A stretch of DNA of 64,000 bases from Ornithodoros turicata. Lineage: Eukaryota > Arthropoda > Arachnida > Ixodida > Argasidae. The notes beneath the pieces were generated by a model, which was not told where the DNA came from, made no database searches, and saw only the letters and a list, made by a program, of their open reading frames with translations. Below, in pieces: positions 46,140 to 57,392 of this stretch; the first letter of the stretch is position 1; each line of letters starts with the position of its first letter. The position numbers and the translations under genes were made by a program. The DNA lies in contig NC_088203.1 in assembly GCF_037126465.1 (NCBI RefSeq), forward strand, positions 98,580,668 to 98,644,667. The letters run 5' to 3'.

Positions 46140-47038
46140 CAGGGTGTTTCCAAAAACGTGTCATTCGGACTTTATAAAAAAACAGGGCGACTGAAAAATA
46201 CGGGGTAAATGGCACTTGTGTGGCAACTGAATTGGCCATCTTGCAAAAATATTTTCATTTGATTTTAATTAAAATAAGTTGAATTTCTTTAATTTAACTC
46301 CAAAATTTCCCAAGTCAACCTAACGTTTCTTTTACAGAATTAGAGAGCCCGTAGCGAACTTAGTCAGATCCACCAAGAAATCCACTCGATATTGCAAATG
46401 GAACTGCCCAAAAAAAGACCCGAAATTGAGGCTTCAAAGTTTCGGGTATTCAACGGCGCACGAAATCAGACGCAAAGATTCGTGGAGAGGAGGACTTGCT
46501 CCGGCCCCGATGAAAGATAGAAGGTCGGAAAAAAACAGGGCGGGAAAAAAGAGGCGGAATCATTTTTGTTTGCCGCTTATCAAAGTATGGTGGAATGTCA
46601 CCCGCCTTGTTATCGGCACGTCTTGTGCTGCACGCCGGTCCGGCGATAAACTGTTCTAGCTTCATGGGGGCAGGAACATGTCCTGCCCTCCGCGCATCTT
46701 TGCGACTGATTTGGTGCGCTGTTGAATACCCGAAACTCTGACGCCTCAACTTCGGGACTTTTTTTGGGCAGTTCCCTTTGCAATATCGAGCGGATTTCTT
46801 GGTGGTTCTGACTAAGTTCGCTACAGGCTCTCTAATTCTGTATAAAAAGAAACGTGAGGTTGACTTGGGAAATTTTGAAGTTGAATTAAAGAAATTCAAT
46901 TTATTTTAATTAAAATGAAATGAAAACATTTTTGCAAGATGGCAAATTCAGTTGCCACACAAGTGCCGTTTACCCCGTATTTTTCCGTCGCCTCGTTTTT
47001 TCATAAAGTCTGAATGACACGTTTTTTTAAACACCCTG
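46140..47038. mobile_element. long foldback DNA element with CAGGGTGTTT ends (899 bp)
   Basis: CAGGGTGTTTC and AAACACCCTG are flanked by TA (46138-46139 and 47039-47040). Arms of about 380 bp are reverse complements (for example GAGAGCCCGTAGCGAACTTAG against CTAAGTTCGCTACAGGCTCTC), leaving a short spacer at about 46500-46690. No transposase. The interior differs from 11421-12338 and 49615-50383. The outer part resembles the single arm at 60174. Confidence 0.8.
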
Positions 47039-47040
47039 TA

Positions 47041-47452
47041 TAGTTCGTAAGCGCTCTCCGTGCAATCTATAGTCATCATCAAAATAAAGTTGTTGTTGTT
47101 GTTGTTATTGCTCTAATACACGCGAATCTTCTTCTCCAGTGCGACCTCCAGTTTGGTATTCTCGCCAGAAAATATGGAGACGCTACATTTCCATGCAACG
47201 GCTGTATAAGAGTTTCTCAAGCTCGCGCGCCACACACACACAAAAGAGCAAAAAGAACGAGGGACGAAGAGAGAAAAATACCATTGGAATATTTTCGGGA
47301 CTTGAAGATTAAGTCTGTAGCCTCCTGACATGCACGTCTGTTGCCTCGCATCAAGGGTATGGTCACTCTTCCTAAGGTGCCCTCCACGCGTAGAAAGATG
47401 AAAACTGGAAATACATCCGAAAAAGCGCCATTATACTTATTATTATTATTTA
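47041..47452. other. unassigned spacer
   Basis: GTT repeat at 47090-47107. No gene. Confidence 0.45.
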
Positions 47453-47757
47453 CCAGAGGCATGACCGAGCGAGTTACGGCGTCCCGTTCGTACGTTGGTG
47501 GTAGCCAAGGTCATGCTGAAAACTGGGAGGTGGTGGGTTCGAATCATACCACCGACTGTGCGGTCCGAGGTTTTCCCTGGGTTTTCCGAAGACTTTCTAG
47601 ACGAATGTCGGCACATTTCCCCCTGAAGTCGGCCCAGGACGCATACTAACTCCCCTGTCCCCACTCCTTCTTGCTGTCCTCTCTCCATCTGTTCACATCG
47701 GTACGCTTCTCATAGCCACAGTTGCTTCGCGGCGCGAACACGAAATAAAACACTCAT
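47453..47757 (+). mobile_element. tRNA-derived SINE, group A1, full length
   Basis: Plus strand: GAGGCATGACCGAGCGAGTT (A box), GGGTTCGAATCA (B box at about 47537), central domain (GGTTTTCCCTGGGTTTTCCG, GTCGGCCCAGGACGC), tail (GTTGCTTCGCGGCGC, then AATAAAAC and TTATTATTATT). TAT/TTA-rich sequence on both sides prevents a firm target duplication. Confidence 0.85.
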
Positions 47758-48764
47758 TATTATTATTGTTATAGTTTTACAGTTATATATAATTTTCTAG
47801 TTACGTAAGTAAGTAAGCAACACAATTTCCCGCTTGTGTAGCATCAGTCCCTTCACCACAGCGTGACAGAAATCTGAGAAAAAGTGCATTGTCTCGTCCA
47901 GTCCTTTTTTTCTCTCGTCGGCGCAGGGTTTTATCGGTCTTAGTTACGAGAAACCTGAGTATCGCATTCAAAACAAAACAAACAGAAGCGCCGAGGAGAC
48001 CTTCGTATAGGAAACAAACGTACTCCTCATGTGTGCACTATTCCAATATCTGTCATCAGATAACATAAAAAAATATTGCGGTGCTCTCTCCGTAATACGC
48101 TGCTGAAACACCAAGAACAGCACCACATAAACAACACCGTAACCAATTTGGAATTACAGGAATAAGATATCGATTCTTATGTGGGCGGCAGGACATGGAC
48201 GTATCGATCATTTAGAAGGATAAGCGTAACAATATGGTCATTACGACGTGTAGCACCATTTCTGCAGGTACCAAAAAACGCTTGCAACTTATTCAACTTT
48301 ATTTATGTTAACAGCTTCTCTTCTGAAGGAGCTCTGTTCCTCCGGGAACAACACCGTACCGCTTGCAATTGCCTGCGCCAAAAGTTTGTCTATGACGATG
48401 GATCTGAACACGTAGCATCGTAAGAGCAAGAAAAAGTAATCGCGCGTTTTCCATCAACTCATCTTTTCATGTATGGTACTAGACAGTGTTCCCTGGGGTA
48501 GCGAGCCACAAATTAAATGGAAAATTTTCTCAGTGATAGTCACCACATGCACTTGGAGGCTTTGGGAATATGCAAACCTTTAGTGTCTTCACTGTCTTCG
48601 GAGTGCCCTCGTTCAGCTGCTAACGCTTTTGTTTCTCATATGTGTATCAAGACACGGTAGTAAGAATACGATCTCACTGAGCTGGTATTAGGTAAACGTA
48701 GCAAGCGCAATACTATTGCGTGATCTCTGGCGGTGACCTGATTAATGTTTAAGCTGAGTTATAC
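47758..48764. other. gene-poor stretch
   Basis: Contains one copy of the GGCTC-x-CTACCCC dispersed word (48494-48530, inverse). The frame 48181-48423 has no motif. Confidence 0.4.
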
Positions 48765-49054
48765 ACCCTAGTCAGACGGCAAACCCAAGGCCGTTAGCGG
48801 AACGGCCGCTACTTCACCTGTAGTACCATAATTTCAAATGGCATCGTTTTCTATCTGCCCTGATTTGTTGAAAACAGTAGGCGTACGCTTTTTTGGTGGC
48901 AATTATGAAGTGCCTAATTGTCACAAAAAAGGTGTACGCCTCCCAATTTTAACAAATCAGGACAGAGAACGATGTCATTCGAAATGACGGTTGGATTACA
49001 GGTGAAGTAACGGCCGTTCCACTAGCGGCTTTGGGTTTGCCGTCTGACTAGGGT
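48765..49054. mobile_element. MITE M6 with ACCCTAGTCAGACGGC ends (290 bp)
   Basis: Left ACCCTAGTCAGACGGCAAAC and right GTTTGCCGTCTGACTAGGGT are exact inverted repeats, continuing with a few mismatches for about 60 bp. Subterminal words CTGATTTGTTGAAAA and TTTTAACAAATCAGG resemble those in 60683-60921, suggesting a related family. No ORF. Confidence 0.85.
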
Positions 49055-49614
49055 ATTACTCATAAGAGTCCCGTTACAATTAAAAATTTTCAGGATGAAC
49101 AAAAGTAGCTGATTTGTTATTGCTTTTAAGTGCATTGCTGTCGAGGACTGAGAAAAAAAATAGAAGAAACTCTCGCTACCACAAAGAGTTATTGGCTGTG
49201 ATCTGTAGGACAAGTACGACGGCATAAGTTTCGAGAGCAGGCTACATTCGTTCTGCTGACGTGCGCCACCATAAGGAACAGTTAACTCCTCCGGGCTTGT
49301 GGAGACTTCACGCATTTCTTAGTACACGTTTCCCCATAAACGGACGCATCGAACGTCGTGTGTACGTGAAAACTTGTGTGTGTGTGCGCGTGTTAGTGTG
49401 CATAACATGGAACATCGACAGCATCTAGACGAGGCCATACTAGAAGGACAAGCGTGTTCGCAAAACTCTTTTTGTCTCTAGCCGCATGTGCGTTACAAAG
49501 CGGTAACTGCGAACACAGGATTTGCATGATATTGGCATGCCCTGGAGTTTTTTTTGTTTTTTTTTCTTTCCTTTTCTTTTCTTTTACTTTACTTATTTGC
49601 ATTGCTGACATATA
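49055..49614. other. unassigned spacer
   Basis: TTTCTTTTC low complexity at 49549-49595. No gene. Confidence 0.45.
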
Positions 49615-50383
49615 CAGGGTGTTTCAGTTAAATCCCCGGGCTAAATAATTCGCGAACCGGTGCACCAATCGAATAACTTTCTTTTTTACAAGTATCTGTC
49701 CAATACCGCCTACAAGACGCGCACCGCGTGAATGAGCTGGAGGCGCTCATTATTTAAATAAAAATGCAAATGAGTTTCGTAAAAAAGCGTAACTTCTAAA
49801 GCAGGGCGCTGTCGGTATTAAAATGGGTACTACCCCTTTTGGGACCTTCAGTGGACACCTTTCAGAGAAAAATCTGCCACCGAAGCGGGTCATTTGTTGC
49901 AGTAATTAATTGGTTTCGGTTTACGTATTTTTGTCGCGGCTGGTCGCGGCGAAGCGCAAAAAGACGCTCTTTCACTCCCTTATCCATCAATGAATTACGA
50001 CCTTACACCAATGAATTACACCAATGAATTACGTCCTTTTGCGCTTCGCCGCGACCAGCCGCGACAAAAATACGTAAACCGAAACCAATTAATTACTGCA
50101 ACAAATGACCCGCTTCGGTGGCAGATTTTTCTCTGAAAGGTGTCCACTGAAGATCCCAAAAGGGGTAGTACCCATTTTAATATCGACAGCGCCCTGCTTT
50201 AGAAGTTACGCTTTTTTACGAAACTCATTTGCATTTTTATTTAAATAATGAGCGCCTCCCGCTCATTCACGCGGTGCGCATCTTGTAGGCGGTATTGGAC
50301 AGATACCTGTAAAAAAGAAAGTTATTCGATTGGTGCACCGGTTCGCGAATTATTTAGCCCGGGAATTTAACTGAAACACCCTG
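49615..50383. mobile_element. long near-perfect foldback element with CAGGGTGTTTC ends (769 bp)
   Basis: CAGGGTGTTTCAGTTAAAT and GGAATTTAACTGAAACACCCTG close the element, with TA on each side (49613-49614 and 50384-50385). The arms are about 350 bp and nearly identical, differing at only a few bases, around a roughly 70-bp centre that includes CCAATGAATTAC twice. It is the least diverged of the three CAGGGTG foldbacks. No transposase is present, so mobilisation would need an enzyme encoded elsewhere. Confidence 0.9.
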
Positions 50384-50385
50384 TA

Positions 50386-50766
50386 GAATACGAATATCTT
50401 TAGCAAACGAATAGAAACCGAAGCCCCTCGAGCGCACACATACATGGGATGATGATGACGTATTTTCTCATCCACCGTCGGCTATGACAGTTCACTGCCC
50501 TATTGATTTTGCGGAATATGTGAGATTGAGATGTCTGTGAAGAAGTGCGCTGTTTGAGTCTGTCCCTCCAATCTTAAGAATGGCGTTTTTTTTTTCTTTC
50601 TTCTTCTTCTTCTTTTTGAAGATCCCTCTTGAGCCTCCTTCTGTGTGCCTGAGTTCGAAATAAACAGGAAATTGCTCTCGATTCGTCCAGCACAACGTTT
50701 CATCTTCGCAAGTGCAACAGCATGTAGAGCTGTATTCAAAGCAGCCTAGCATTAACTTGCAATGTA
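50386..50766. other. spacer with possible LINE tail
   Basis: ATGGGATGATGATGACG at 50444 resembles the LINE 3' termini at 30188 and 28733 on the minus strand, but the coding end upstream is not recognisable. A TTC-rich run at about 50598-50616. Confidence 0.35.
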
Positions 50767-50878
50767 CCGGCCTCGGAGGGTTACCTGCCAACGTCCTCCC
50801 GTTCTCATCCCAAGATTGCCGGTTCAAACGCGCTAAGGAACGGCAGAAATATGACGACGACGACGACGACGATGATGA

Positions 50879-50912
<34 letters not shown>

Positions 50913-50922
50913 GGTGGTGGTG
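50767..50922 (+). mobile_element. tRNA-like group B SINE head joined to a GAC/GAT/GGT microsatellite
   Basis: CCGGCCTCGGAGGGTTACC and CATCCCAAGATTGCCGGTTC reproduce the group B head (A-box region to B box) with decay. From 50851 the sequence changes to pure GAC, then GAT, then GGT trinucleotide arrays to 50922. The SINE body is missing. The repeat translates as a run of D and G, which is an artefact. Confidence 0.5.
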
Positions 50923-51177
50923 GAGTTTTTATGGCGCACTGGCAACCAAGCTCGTAGTGCGCTAAAACAGTGACGAGATTGTGAGTAGTTAGAAGTAAAC
51001 ACCATGTCTAATAAAAGGAGGTTGTGAATGTGTAAAAATGTCGCTTCAAACCTACAAAATGTTGACAATCCTGGGGATCTCCCAAGAAATTAAAAATTGT
51101 ACTATAGGTGGCGGTGGTGGTGGAATTGCTTGCCGTACTAAAGGGGATGATAAAAAGAGATAATAATAATAATAATT

Positions 51178-51411
51178 CGGGGCTTTGCGTCGCAAGACAA
51201 CTGTGATCAAGAGCGACGCCACAGTGGTCGGGTCTGTGGATTAATTTTGCCCACCCAGGGGTTCTTTAACGTGCGCCGAAACCTCGACACACCACAGTTA
51301 ACGTCCCTCGCGGAACAAGGCGTGTCTGTGCGAGTTGTACCGTTCCACCAAGTTGCCACCGTCCTCTGCCGGGTTTGAACCCGCGATCTTGGGATCAGTA
51401 GGCGGACATGC
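51178..51411 (-). mobile_element. tRNA-derived SINE, group B, copy with truncated head
   Basis: Body and GGGTTTGAACCC (B box near 51370-51381, minus) match the 36 kb copy, but the sequence leaves the family just past the head at CATGC, so the A box is missing. AAT repeats (51162-51176) adjoin the 3' tail. Confidence 0.75.
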
Positions 51412-51479
51412 AAAAAGGGATAAAAACCTTGCTGTTTGGTAGTCCATGATAAGAGCAATAAAATACCCCAGTGCAGGGG

Positions 51480-51755
51480 ATTAACAAAAATGAATGAACA
51501 CAACAGAGCACTGAATGACAAACCAGGATGATAGCCTCATCACCAAACAATAGCGCTGGGTGAGGAGGCAGAGGCATCTTTGCAGTGATGCTGACGATGA
51601 GTTTCGCGGCGTGAACACGTGATGAGTATGTGCAGGGCAGAGAGAAGCTCACCACAGTGCGCGCATTGAGGTGGCTCTTCTCTGTGACGGAAAAAAACCC
51701 TTGGGTGAGCAATTTATGGCCTCTCCGTAACATTGAATGTAACACGCTCAACACA
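51480..51755 (-). mobile_element. LINE C-terminal fragment
   Basis: Reading the minus strand from about 51750, one frame gives RVFFRHREEPPQCAHCG and then LLSALHILITCSRRETH, a zinc motif C-x2-C-x8-H-x4-C of the type that closes LINE ORFs. An in-frame stop precedes it and another frame continues after it, so it is decayed. The 5' part and tail were not identified. Confidence 0.6.
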
Positions 51756-52726
51756 CGGGTTCAGAAACTTGATTGCTTCACAAAAAATTGATTAGGCACA
51801 GATAAAACGGCAAAAGAAAAAAAGAAGAAAAAGAAAAGGCAGACGAGCTGGTGGTGACAGGTTATTTTACCTGAATCCGTGATGTATGTAGGGGAAAGTT
51901 AGACGAAAAAAAATCCCACAGTGTAGTTTTTCCAAACCTCAGGGTTTCAAGTTGTGCGCAAATGGCGGTGTTGCGAAGAGCATCTGAGTCGCGGGCATCT
52001 TGGAGAAACCGTAGGGGGTCTTGGAGCAACCTTAGACCGTCTTAGGGTAACCCTAGGAGTTGCCGGGGTTACCTCAGAAGACCCTCAGGATTTCTACAGG
52101 AACCTCGAGATTTTCTTAGGTTACGTCAGGCCATTTTTGTATAGGGTTGCAATGCTCAATCACTTTGAAGTAACTGAGTGTTGCCAGAAATGAACTGTAT
52201 TCGGAATTTTATATGTAGACAACTTTATATGTGTACTGGGGTAGCCAGTGCGACTTAGACGCGACTCACCTCCCCACACTGCGAAAAAGCAAAAAAAAAA
52301 AAAAAAACGAGTTTGTGCACAAAAGAGAGACTTCCTCAGGAGACTCCTTCACGGAAGGATTCAAATAGTCATTCTGTGTCCTTCTGTGTTCTCGTGTGTC
52401 CAGAGTTCTTTTGTGTTGTTCCTCTCGTTTTTGTGCCCAAATTCATGTTTTTGTGCGGTACGGGGTTCTTCCACCAGCCCGCACGCGTTTATGCAATCTA
52501 ATCACTCACTTCCCCCCTTTTTTTATTCTGTCGTCGGCATCACCAACATATGTAGAAAACATAGTGCTCCCCCTACATTGAGTAATCACGGAGCACGGCT
52601 AAACTTCGATAGGTTGCTACCTTTATTATTTATCACGTAGGCTATAAACGCGAAATTCGTCCATCAGTGAGTCTGGTAGCGGAAGGAAGACTGGACGAGC
52701 TGCCGGGCACACGAAACAAAAACAGC
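51756..52726. other. unassigned spacer
   Basis: A degenerate tandem of about 17-20-bp units (GTCTTGGAGCAACCTTAG and similar) runs over about 51985-52130. An A17 run lies at 52290-52306. The frame 52248-52640 has no motif. Confidence 0.4.
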
Positions 52727-53126
52727 ACAACGAAGGGACTTGGGTACTAAAGGGGTAGGACAACGTGGAGGGCATGAAAAAAGAAAGAAGAAAAATGAAT
52801 AGAAATAGGCGGTTTACGTTTCGAGCACTTGCCCTTCATCGGAACCGAGGAAAAATGAATCACAGAGGGCAAGAGTGGCAAGCATGCCGCCCAACCACCA
52901 GGTGGCTACACAACACGTGCTGTATGGACGGCATGTGTGACACACATTGACTAAGTTAAAAACCGAAAACAATACTATCACTTAAGCCTTTCAGATAAAA
53001 GGCGTTGCGATACTGCGTACACGCAAACTGGAAGAGGCCCGCCTCATCCATTATCACAACACCATTCGTTTTCTTGCCCCAAGTTGTTCTCCCGCCTTGG
53101 TACCCAAGTCCCTTCGTTGCGCTCCT
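52727..53126 (-). mobile_element. Penelope-like element terminal repeat remnants in inverted arrangement
   Basis: CAACGAAGGGACTTGGGTAC at about 52728 is mirrored by GTACCCAAGTCCCTTCGTTG near 53099-53118, with the neighbouring AAGG-x-GG/GGACAAC also mirrored. Between them on the minus strand sits a GATGA / GAAACG ribozyme-like core (52808-52842). Penelope-like retroelements carry such terminal repeats with hammerhead ribozymes, sometimes in inverted arrangement. No RT ORF is present. Confidence 0.5.
52808..52842 (-). ncRNA. hammerhead-ribozyme-like core (degenerate)
   Basis: On the minus strand CCGATGA (52842-52836) is followed by A, a 4-bp stem GGGC/GCTC with loop AAGT and then GAAACGTAAACCG. 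This matches the order CUGANGA, stem II, GAAA, short stem III of a hammerhead, except that position 4 of the core is C rather than U, so cleavage is likely weak or lost. Stem I was not established. Confidence 0.45.
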
Positions 53127-54242
53127 TTTGGTTGGGGAAGGACACTGATTTACAGAAAGGCAGTAGGGACCAACTCATCGTTGCAAAAAAAAAAAAATTA
53201 TTGCGTGGACTTCAAAATTGTTGAATGGGGCAGGTGGGGGCACTTTCTATCACATCCAAAGAAAGGAAGCAATATTAGCAGGACATCACATAGGGCAAAA
53301 AGAACGCGCTGTCGAACTTAATACCCAACTGTATTAATGTGCCCTAGAGCTTCGGAAGTGTTATGTGTCTGCTGGAATAGTATAGCAGCAAAAGTTACAT
53401 CCTATCAACCCCCAAAGCACGAAAAATTGTAGCGACTTTAACGATAATGCTTAGAGGTTAGCACCCCGAAAGTTTGTTTCTCCTTAGTAGTATATAAAGA
53501 TGCAGTCAAAGCACGCTTTACAGGGGGACAACGTCCTCCATAGAGCGCAATGCAATAGCAATGCAAGAAAGAAGAGTTCTTTCGAACACTTGCATTCGTC
53601 GGTATTTTTTATTGTCGTCTGAGTGCAAGAAGATAGGGAGAATAACGCACATATATGTCCACTATTTCGGGTAAAAACGATTTGCGAAGCTCCCAATACG
53701 GAGGAGAAGGCCCTTCTATCGCTTCTCCAGTTTGTAGGCACACGCTGAACGAGGCAAGTAATGCTCATGTACTCTGTATGAAACAGTCGTTCTACGTTCC
53801 CTCGGCAGTTCTTTCATCCGCACCCTTCGGACAATCTAAAGGATATATACTGTTTTGTTGTTTCGCGACGTAAAGCCCGGAATATATATAAATGTTTCGC
53901 TGTGTAAATACCCTCCTTCACACGCACACACACGGGTACGAACAATAGTAGTGATCGATCTCACGAATCCATGTGGCTTCGATATAATGCAACAACCAGC
54001 AAGAAAAAAGAAGGATCCCACAACAGCCACCCAGCGGCATTTCAGGGAATGTCCTCCCAGATGCTTCGTAGTAAAAGAGTAAAAGTAAAGTAAACTGACT
54101 GCCTTCCCTTCGACAGTCCCGATGGGTAAAAAAAAAAGAAAAGAAGAAAAGAAAGATGTAACAAACGCATGTTTATCGCCTGGTTCCCAATTGATGATGC
54201 TCTATTTGGCGTCCGGAGAGAGACGTTTTTCGTGTTTCGGAT
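53127..54242. other. unassigned spacer
   Basis: An A13 run at about 53186. No gene was recognised. Confidence 0.4.
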
Positions 54243-54291
54243 ATAACATTGATTGCTGTGTTTTTCACTAAAACACAGCAATCAATGTTAT
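54243..54291. repeat. perfect hairpin, 22-bp arms
   Basis: ATAACATTGATTGCTGTGTTTT at 54243-54264 (here within a 22-base arm) is perfectly inverted at 54270-54291 around a 5-base loop. It is the length of a hairpin-only element or a snap-back repair product. Confidence 0.85.
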
Positions 54292-54973
54292 GTCTCGCGG
54301 TTGGCATGACTCTTCAGGATATTTTCTCCGTAACTTGCGGTGAACCACCTCATACCATCGTCATTCGTGTAGTAGTTGTTGTTCCTCCATCAGGTACCGG
54401 TACCGGCGCGCAGTTTCTATCGTTTCCACGCTTCTACGCTGTTCAAACTTCAGCTCTTCAAAGCTACCCCCTCTTCGTTTTTTTTAAATCTTCAATCGAC
54501 CCTCAACTAGCGCAAGCAGATCACTGCGGTAGTTGAATGGCGTGTTTCGATAGCAATGAAAAGTCAAAACGTTGACTTAGAAAACCTCGAATCAAAACCA
54601 TTCGTCGCAGTTTCTGACCGCGCTTAACTGCCCTAACTTGCTCGCGTCGGTGCACGCGGGAGAACCACATAATCAGATTTTGAATTGCAGCACTCCGCAG
54701 TGAGTTCTGCGTGCATTTCGTTAGCTAGCTTCCTATGACATAAGCAAATCGAAGTTTCCCTTTCCCTTCATAGCATTTCGTTCTGCTGCCCCTTTCTTTT
54801 TCTTCCGTTCTATAAAACTAATAAAACAATCGATAATTATCAAGTTACGACGTACTGACGACAATGTCCCATAGAAAGAAAATATTTTCGAAAACGGACC
54901 GAGTTTCTCTTTGCAAATATTATTTTACAAATTCTTTAATTGTAAATGTCTTTTTTTTTTTCTCTCTTCCTAG
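54292..54973. other. unassigned spacer, possible intron 3' end
   Basis: Ends in a long T tract and TTCCTAG directly before the candidate exon, as expected for an intron acceptor. No other feature. Confidence 0.4.
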
Positions 54974-55266
54974 GCACTGTCTCTCCAAAACACCTCATTA
55001 TTGAATATTCCGAACATAATGAGTGAATCTGTGATCGAGTTGAGGCTCCAAAGAACTGTAGAGGTGGCAGAAGTTGTTAGACGAAAACTGGAGATGCTAC
55101 CTACAGCATATAATGCTGCATAAAATATATGCATATAAATATATATATGCATATAAATATAATATGCTGCAACAGAGGGATCTGATGACTCCGACACTTT
55201 GCGTGGCACGCCACCGATGCTGGAGGCCCGTTCGCAAACCCAAAGCGTATTTCGAACGTGTCGTAG
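54974..55266 (+). CDS. candidate internal exon of an unknown gene, disrupted by an AT-rich insertion
   Basis: A strong acceptor (T-rich tract, CTTCCTAG) opens a frame reading ALSLQNTSLLNIPNIMSES, VIELRLQRTVEVAEVVRRKL and PTAYNAA to a TAA at 55121. A 51-bp AT-rich segment follows, bounded by ATGCTGCA at 55113-55120 and 55164-55171. After it the same frame continues TEGSDDSDTLRGTPPM to a donor-like TAG/GTGATG at 55267. The segment length is a multiple of three but carries stops. The residue mix (acidic linker, helix) looks coding, but I know no family. The minus strand is also open here, which weakens the case. Confidence 0.35.
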
Positions 55267-55270
55267 GTGA

Positions 55271-56084
55271 TGCTGAGCAGGATTGCTTGTCATTCTGGTA
55301 TCCTCTTTAGGTTTCCCGACACACTACCGCCAAAAAGGACTAACACGCACATTCGAAATAAGTACAAGTAGTAATTTTCGCGAGGACTTAACTTTCGCGA
55401 ATTTTGCGAATGCTATCTTTGCGCGAAACTGAAGTCCCGCCGAGTAAGTGACATCCCTAAAAACACTGTGGTGCAGGATTAACGTACCGTGAAATTAAGT
55501 TTCCGCGAAGTATTCGTCAAACGTGCCTTCGTCGGAATTCGCAAGTTATTAGGAACTGGAAATTACCCACTTATGCAGAAGTATGTATGAGAAACACATG
55601 TATACGTATGTGCTATGTAGGTAAACAAAAGTACAATCGTGGAGTACCCTCAAAGAGCCACCGTTTATCAGCCCTCGGTCGATGCTACCTAACAACGAGA
55701 TAATTAAATCTCTACACGACAGCAATTTGCATACAGCACAGGGGTTGGAGCGTCATGGTACTGGCTGGATTGCCAAGGATTACTTGGCACAGTAGCATTC
55801 GCTGCAAAGAAGCGAATTCGCAAATTCCGCGAATTCCGCGTCCACGTTCAGGAAAGGAGGAACAACAATTCGGTGAAACGAGATTGATGACATTTTCAGG
55901 GATGTGCTCATCGATTATTCATTAGTGGCTCATCTGGATGTACTGTGAAATGCGTGCAACGTTGTTGTTAAACATAGTATTGTTTACGGTCTAGTAATTT
56001 TAAGGCAATCCCACGCGTGGCATGGTGGCTAAATCTACGAAGTAGGATATTATGATTTGTGGAATCGAAAACCTTACTAAGATC
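55271..56084. other. spacer with TTCGCGAA-rich repeats
   Basis: ATTTTCGCGAGGACTTAA and TTTCGCGAATTTTGCGAA at 55373-55410 and CGCGAATTCCGCG near 55825 are of the type seen at ends of some DNA elements. No ends were defined. No gene. Confidence 0.35.
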
Positions 56085-56095
56085 AAGAAAAATAC

Positions 56096-56369
56096 ACCAG
56101 CTCCCGTGGTGTAGTGGTTAGGGCGATCGTTTTCCACGCCGAGACTGGGAGGTGACACGGGTTCGAATCCTGTCATCGGCTGTGCTGTCTGAGGTTTTCC
56201 CTGTGTTTTCCGAATACTTTTCGAGACGAATGTCGGCACAGTTCCCCCTGAAGCCCAGGACGCATACTAACCCTTTGCCCCCCACTCCTTCCTGCTGTCT
56301 TCTGTCCACGTCTGTACGCTGCTCATAGCTACAGTTGCTTCGCGGTGGTAACACGGAATTAATAATATT
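56096..56369 (+). mobile_element. tRNA-derived SINE, group A2, full length
   Basis: Plus strand: CTCCCGTGGTGTAGTGGTTA (A box) and GGGTTCGAATCC (B box at about 56159) form a head unlike A1 and A3. The central domain (GGTTTTCCCTGTGTTTTCCG, GCCCAGGACGC) and tail (GTTGCTTCGCGGTGG) follow. AAGAAAAATAC at 56085-56095 and 56370-56380 is an 11-bp target duplication. Confidence 0.85.
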
Positions 56370-56380
56370 AAGAAAAATAC

Positions 56381-57380
56381 CTAGTGTTAATAGCTCGGAT
56401 TCGGGACTACTAATAGTTAATTGCTTCTATTTAAGCAAGTCTGTTTCTGTCGATCGTCCACATCGGAAGCCATGCTGAAATCATTCAGAATATGATTTTT
56501 GTCAAGAAACGAACATAGCCAGGTATGGTTGATTTTGTCGAGGTGTTTCAAAAAAACTGTTAAAAATTTAGATTGGACGATAATTAGCTAAATAATTTTC
56601 GTCACCTCTTTTAATCAGTGCAATTACTTTAGCGACTCGCACACTTGTTGGGAAAATAACTGTGTATAAAGATAAGTTGTAAATACGTGGGGAATGAAAA
56701 TTTCTGCGGTCCTCTTTATCAGATAATATACTATTTTTCAACTCGAAAATCACTGTATATACTTCTTCCCGCGTAACGGGATGTCAAGAACAATGACGGA
56801 CATACAGCTCGGGCTCTGTGCTTTGCAACTTGACAGAAGGAAGCGCCTCGAAGTTCGCCTGTGCTTTTCCATTGCCGTCGGGTGTTAGAAGAGAGGCATA
56901 TCAATTCCGTGTGTTTACTCGTAAAAATAACGTAAAACCGGTGAATGCAGCATGTTTTTACTGTGGTAACTGAATTTTTGTGTTAATGCGTTTTATGTTA
57001 GAGAATGACTTTCGCCGCAGTCGTTGAACGCCCCAGGCAAACTATACTTGCAAACGACTACTAAATAAACAACCACAGGGAGACATCGTCGCGCTCGCGA
57101 CTTTTGACGCGGATGGGTTGTACAACTATAGTTCGCCATAGTACAACTACACTGTTCAACGTTCCAAGCAGCGCAGTGCGAATCTGTGCTACTGAAAGCG
57201 TTCGTGGTCGGCTCTCGAAGCCGAAGAGCGTCTGTGAGCCACACAGAAATCTGCTCTCACGCTAGGCGCGCTGCGAGCGACAGCGCAAAAGCAAGTTCAT
57301 GGTAAACTAGCACATGCAATTCGACGCCAACTTGTCCATGGCTGTGACCACACGCTCCCATGCATTGAGTCAGGTGCCCG
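56381..57380. other. gene-poor stretch
   Basis: No gene. Unrecognised frames on the minus strand (56568-56753, 56993-57244). Confidence 0.4.
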
Positions 57381-57392
57381 GCACACCAGTCC

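Noticed and set aside
50851..50957. Poly-aspartate/poly-glycine protein
   Set aside because: Trinucleotide microsatellite, no coding context.
54970..55293. Minus-strand ORF over the candidate exon
   Set aside because: Its middle is translated AT microsatellite and there are no splice signals on that strand. The plus reading has better signals, though neither is proven.
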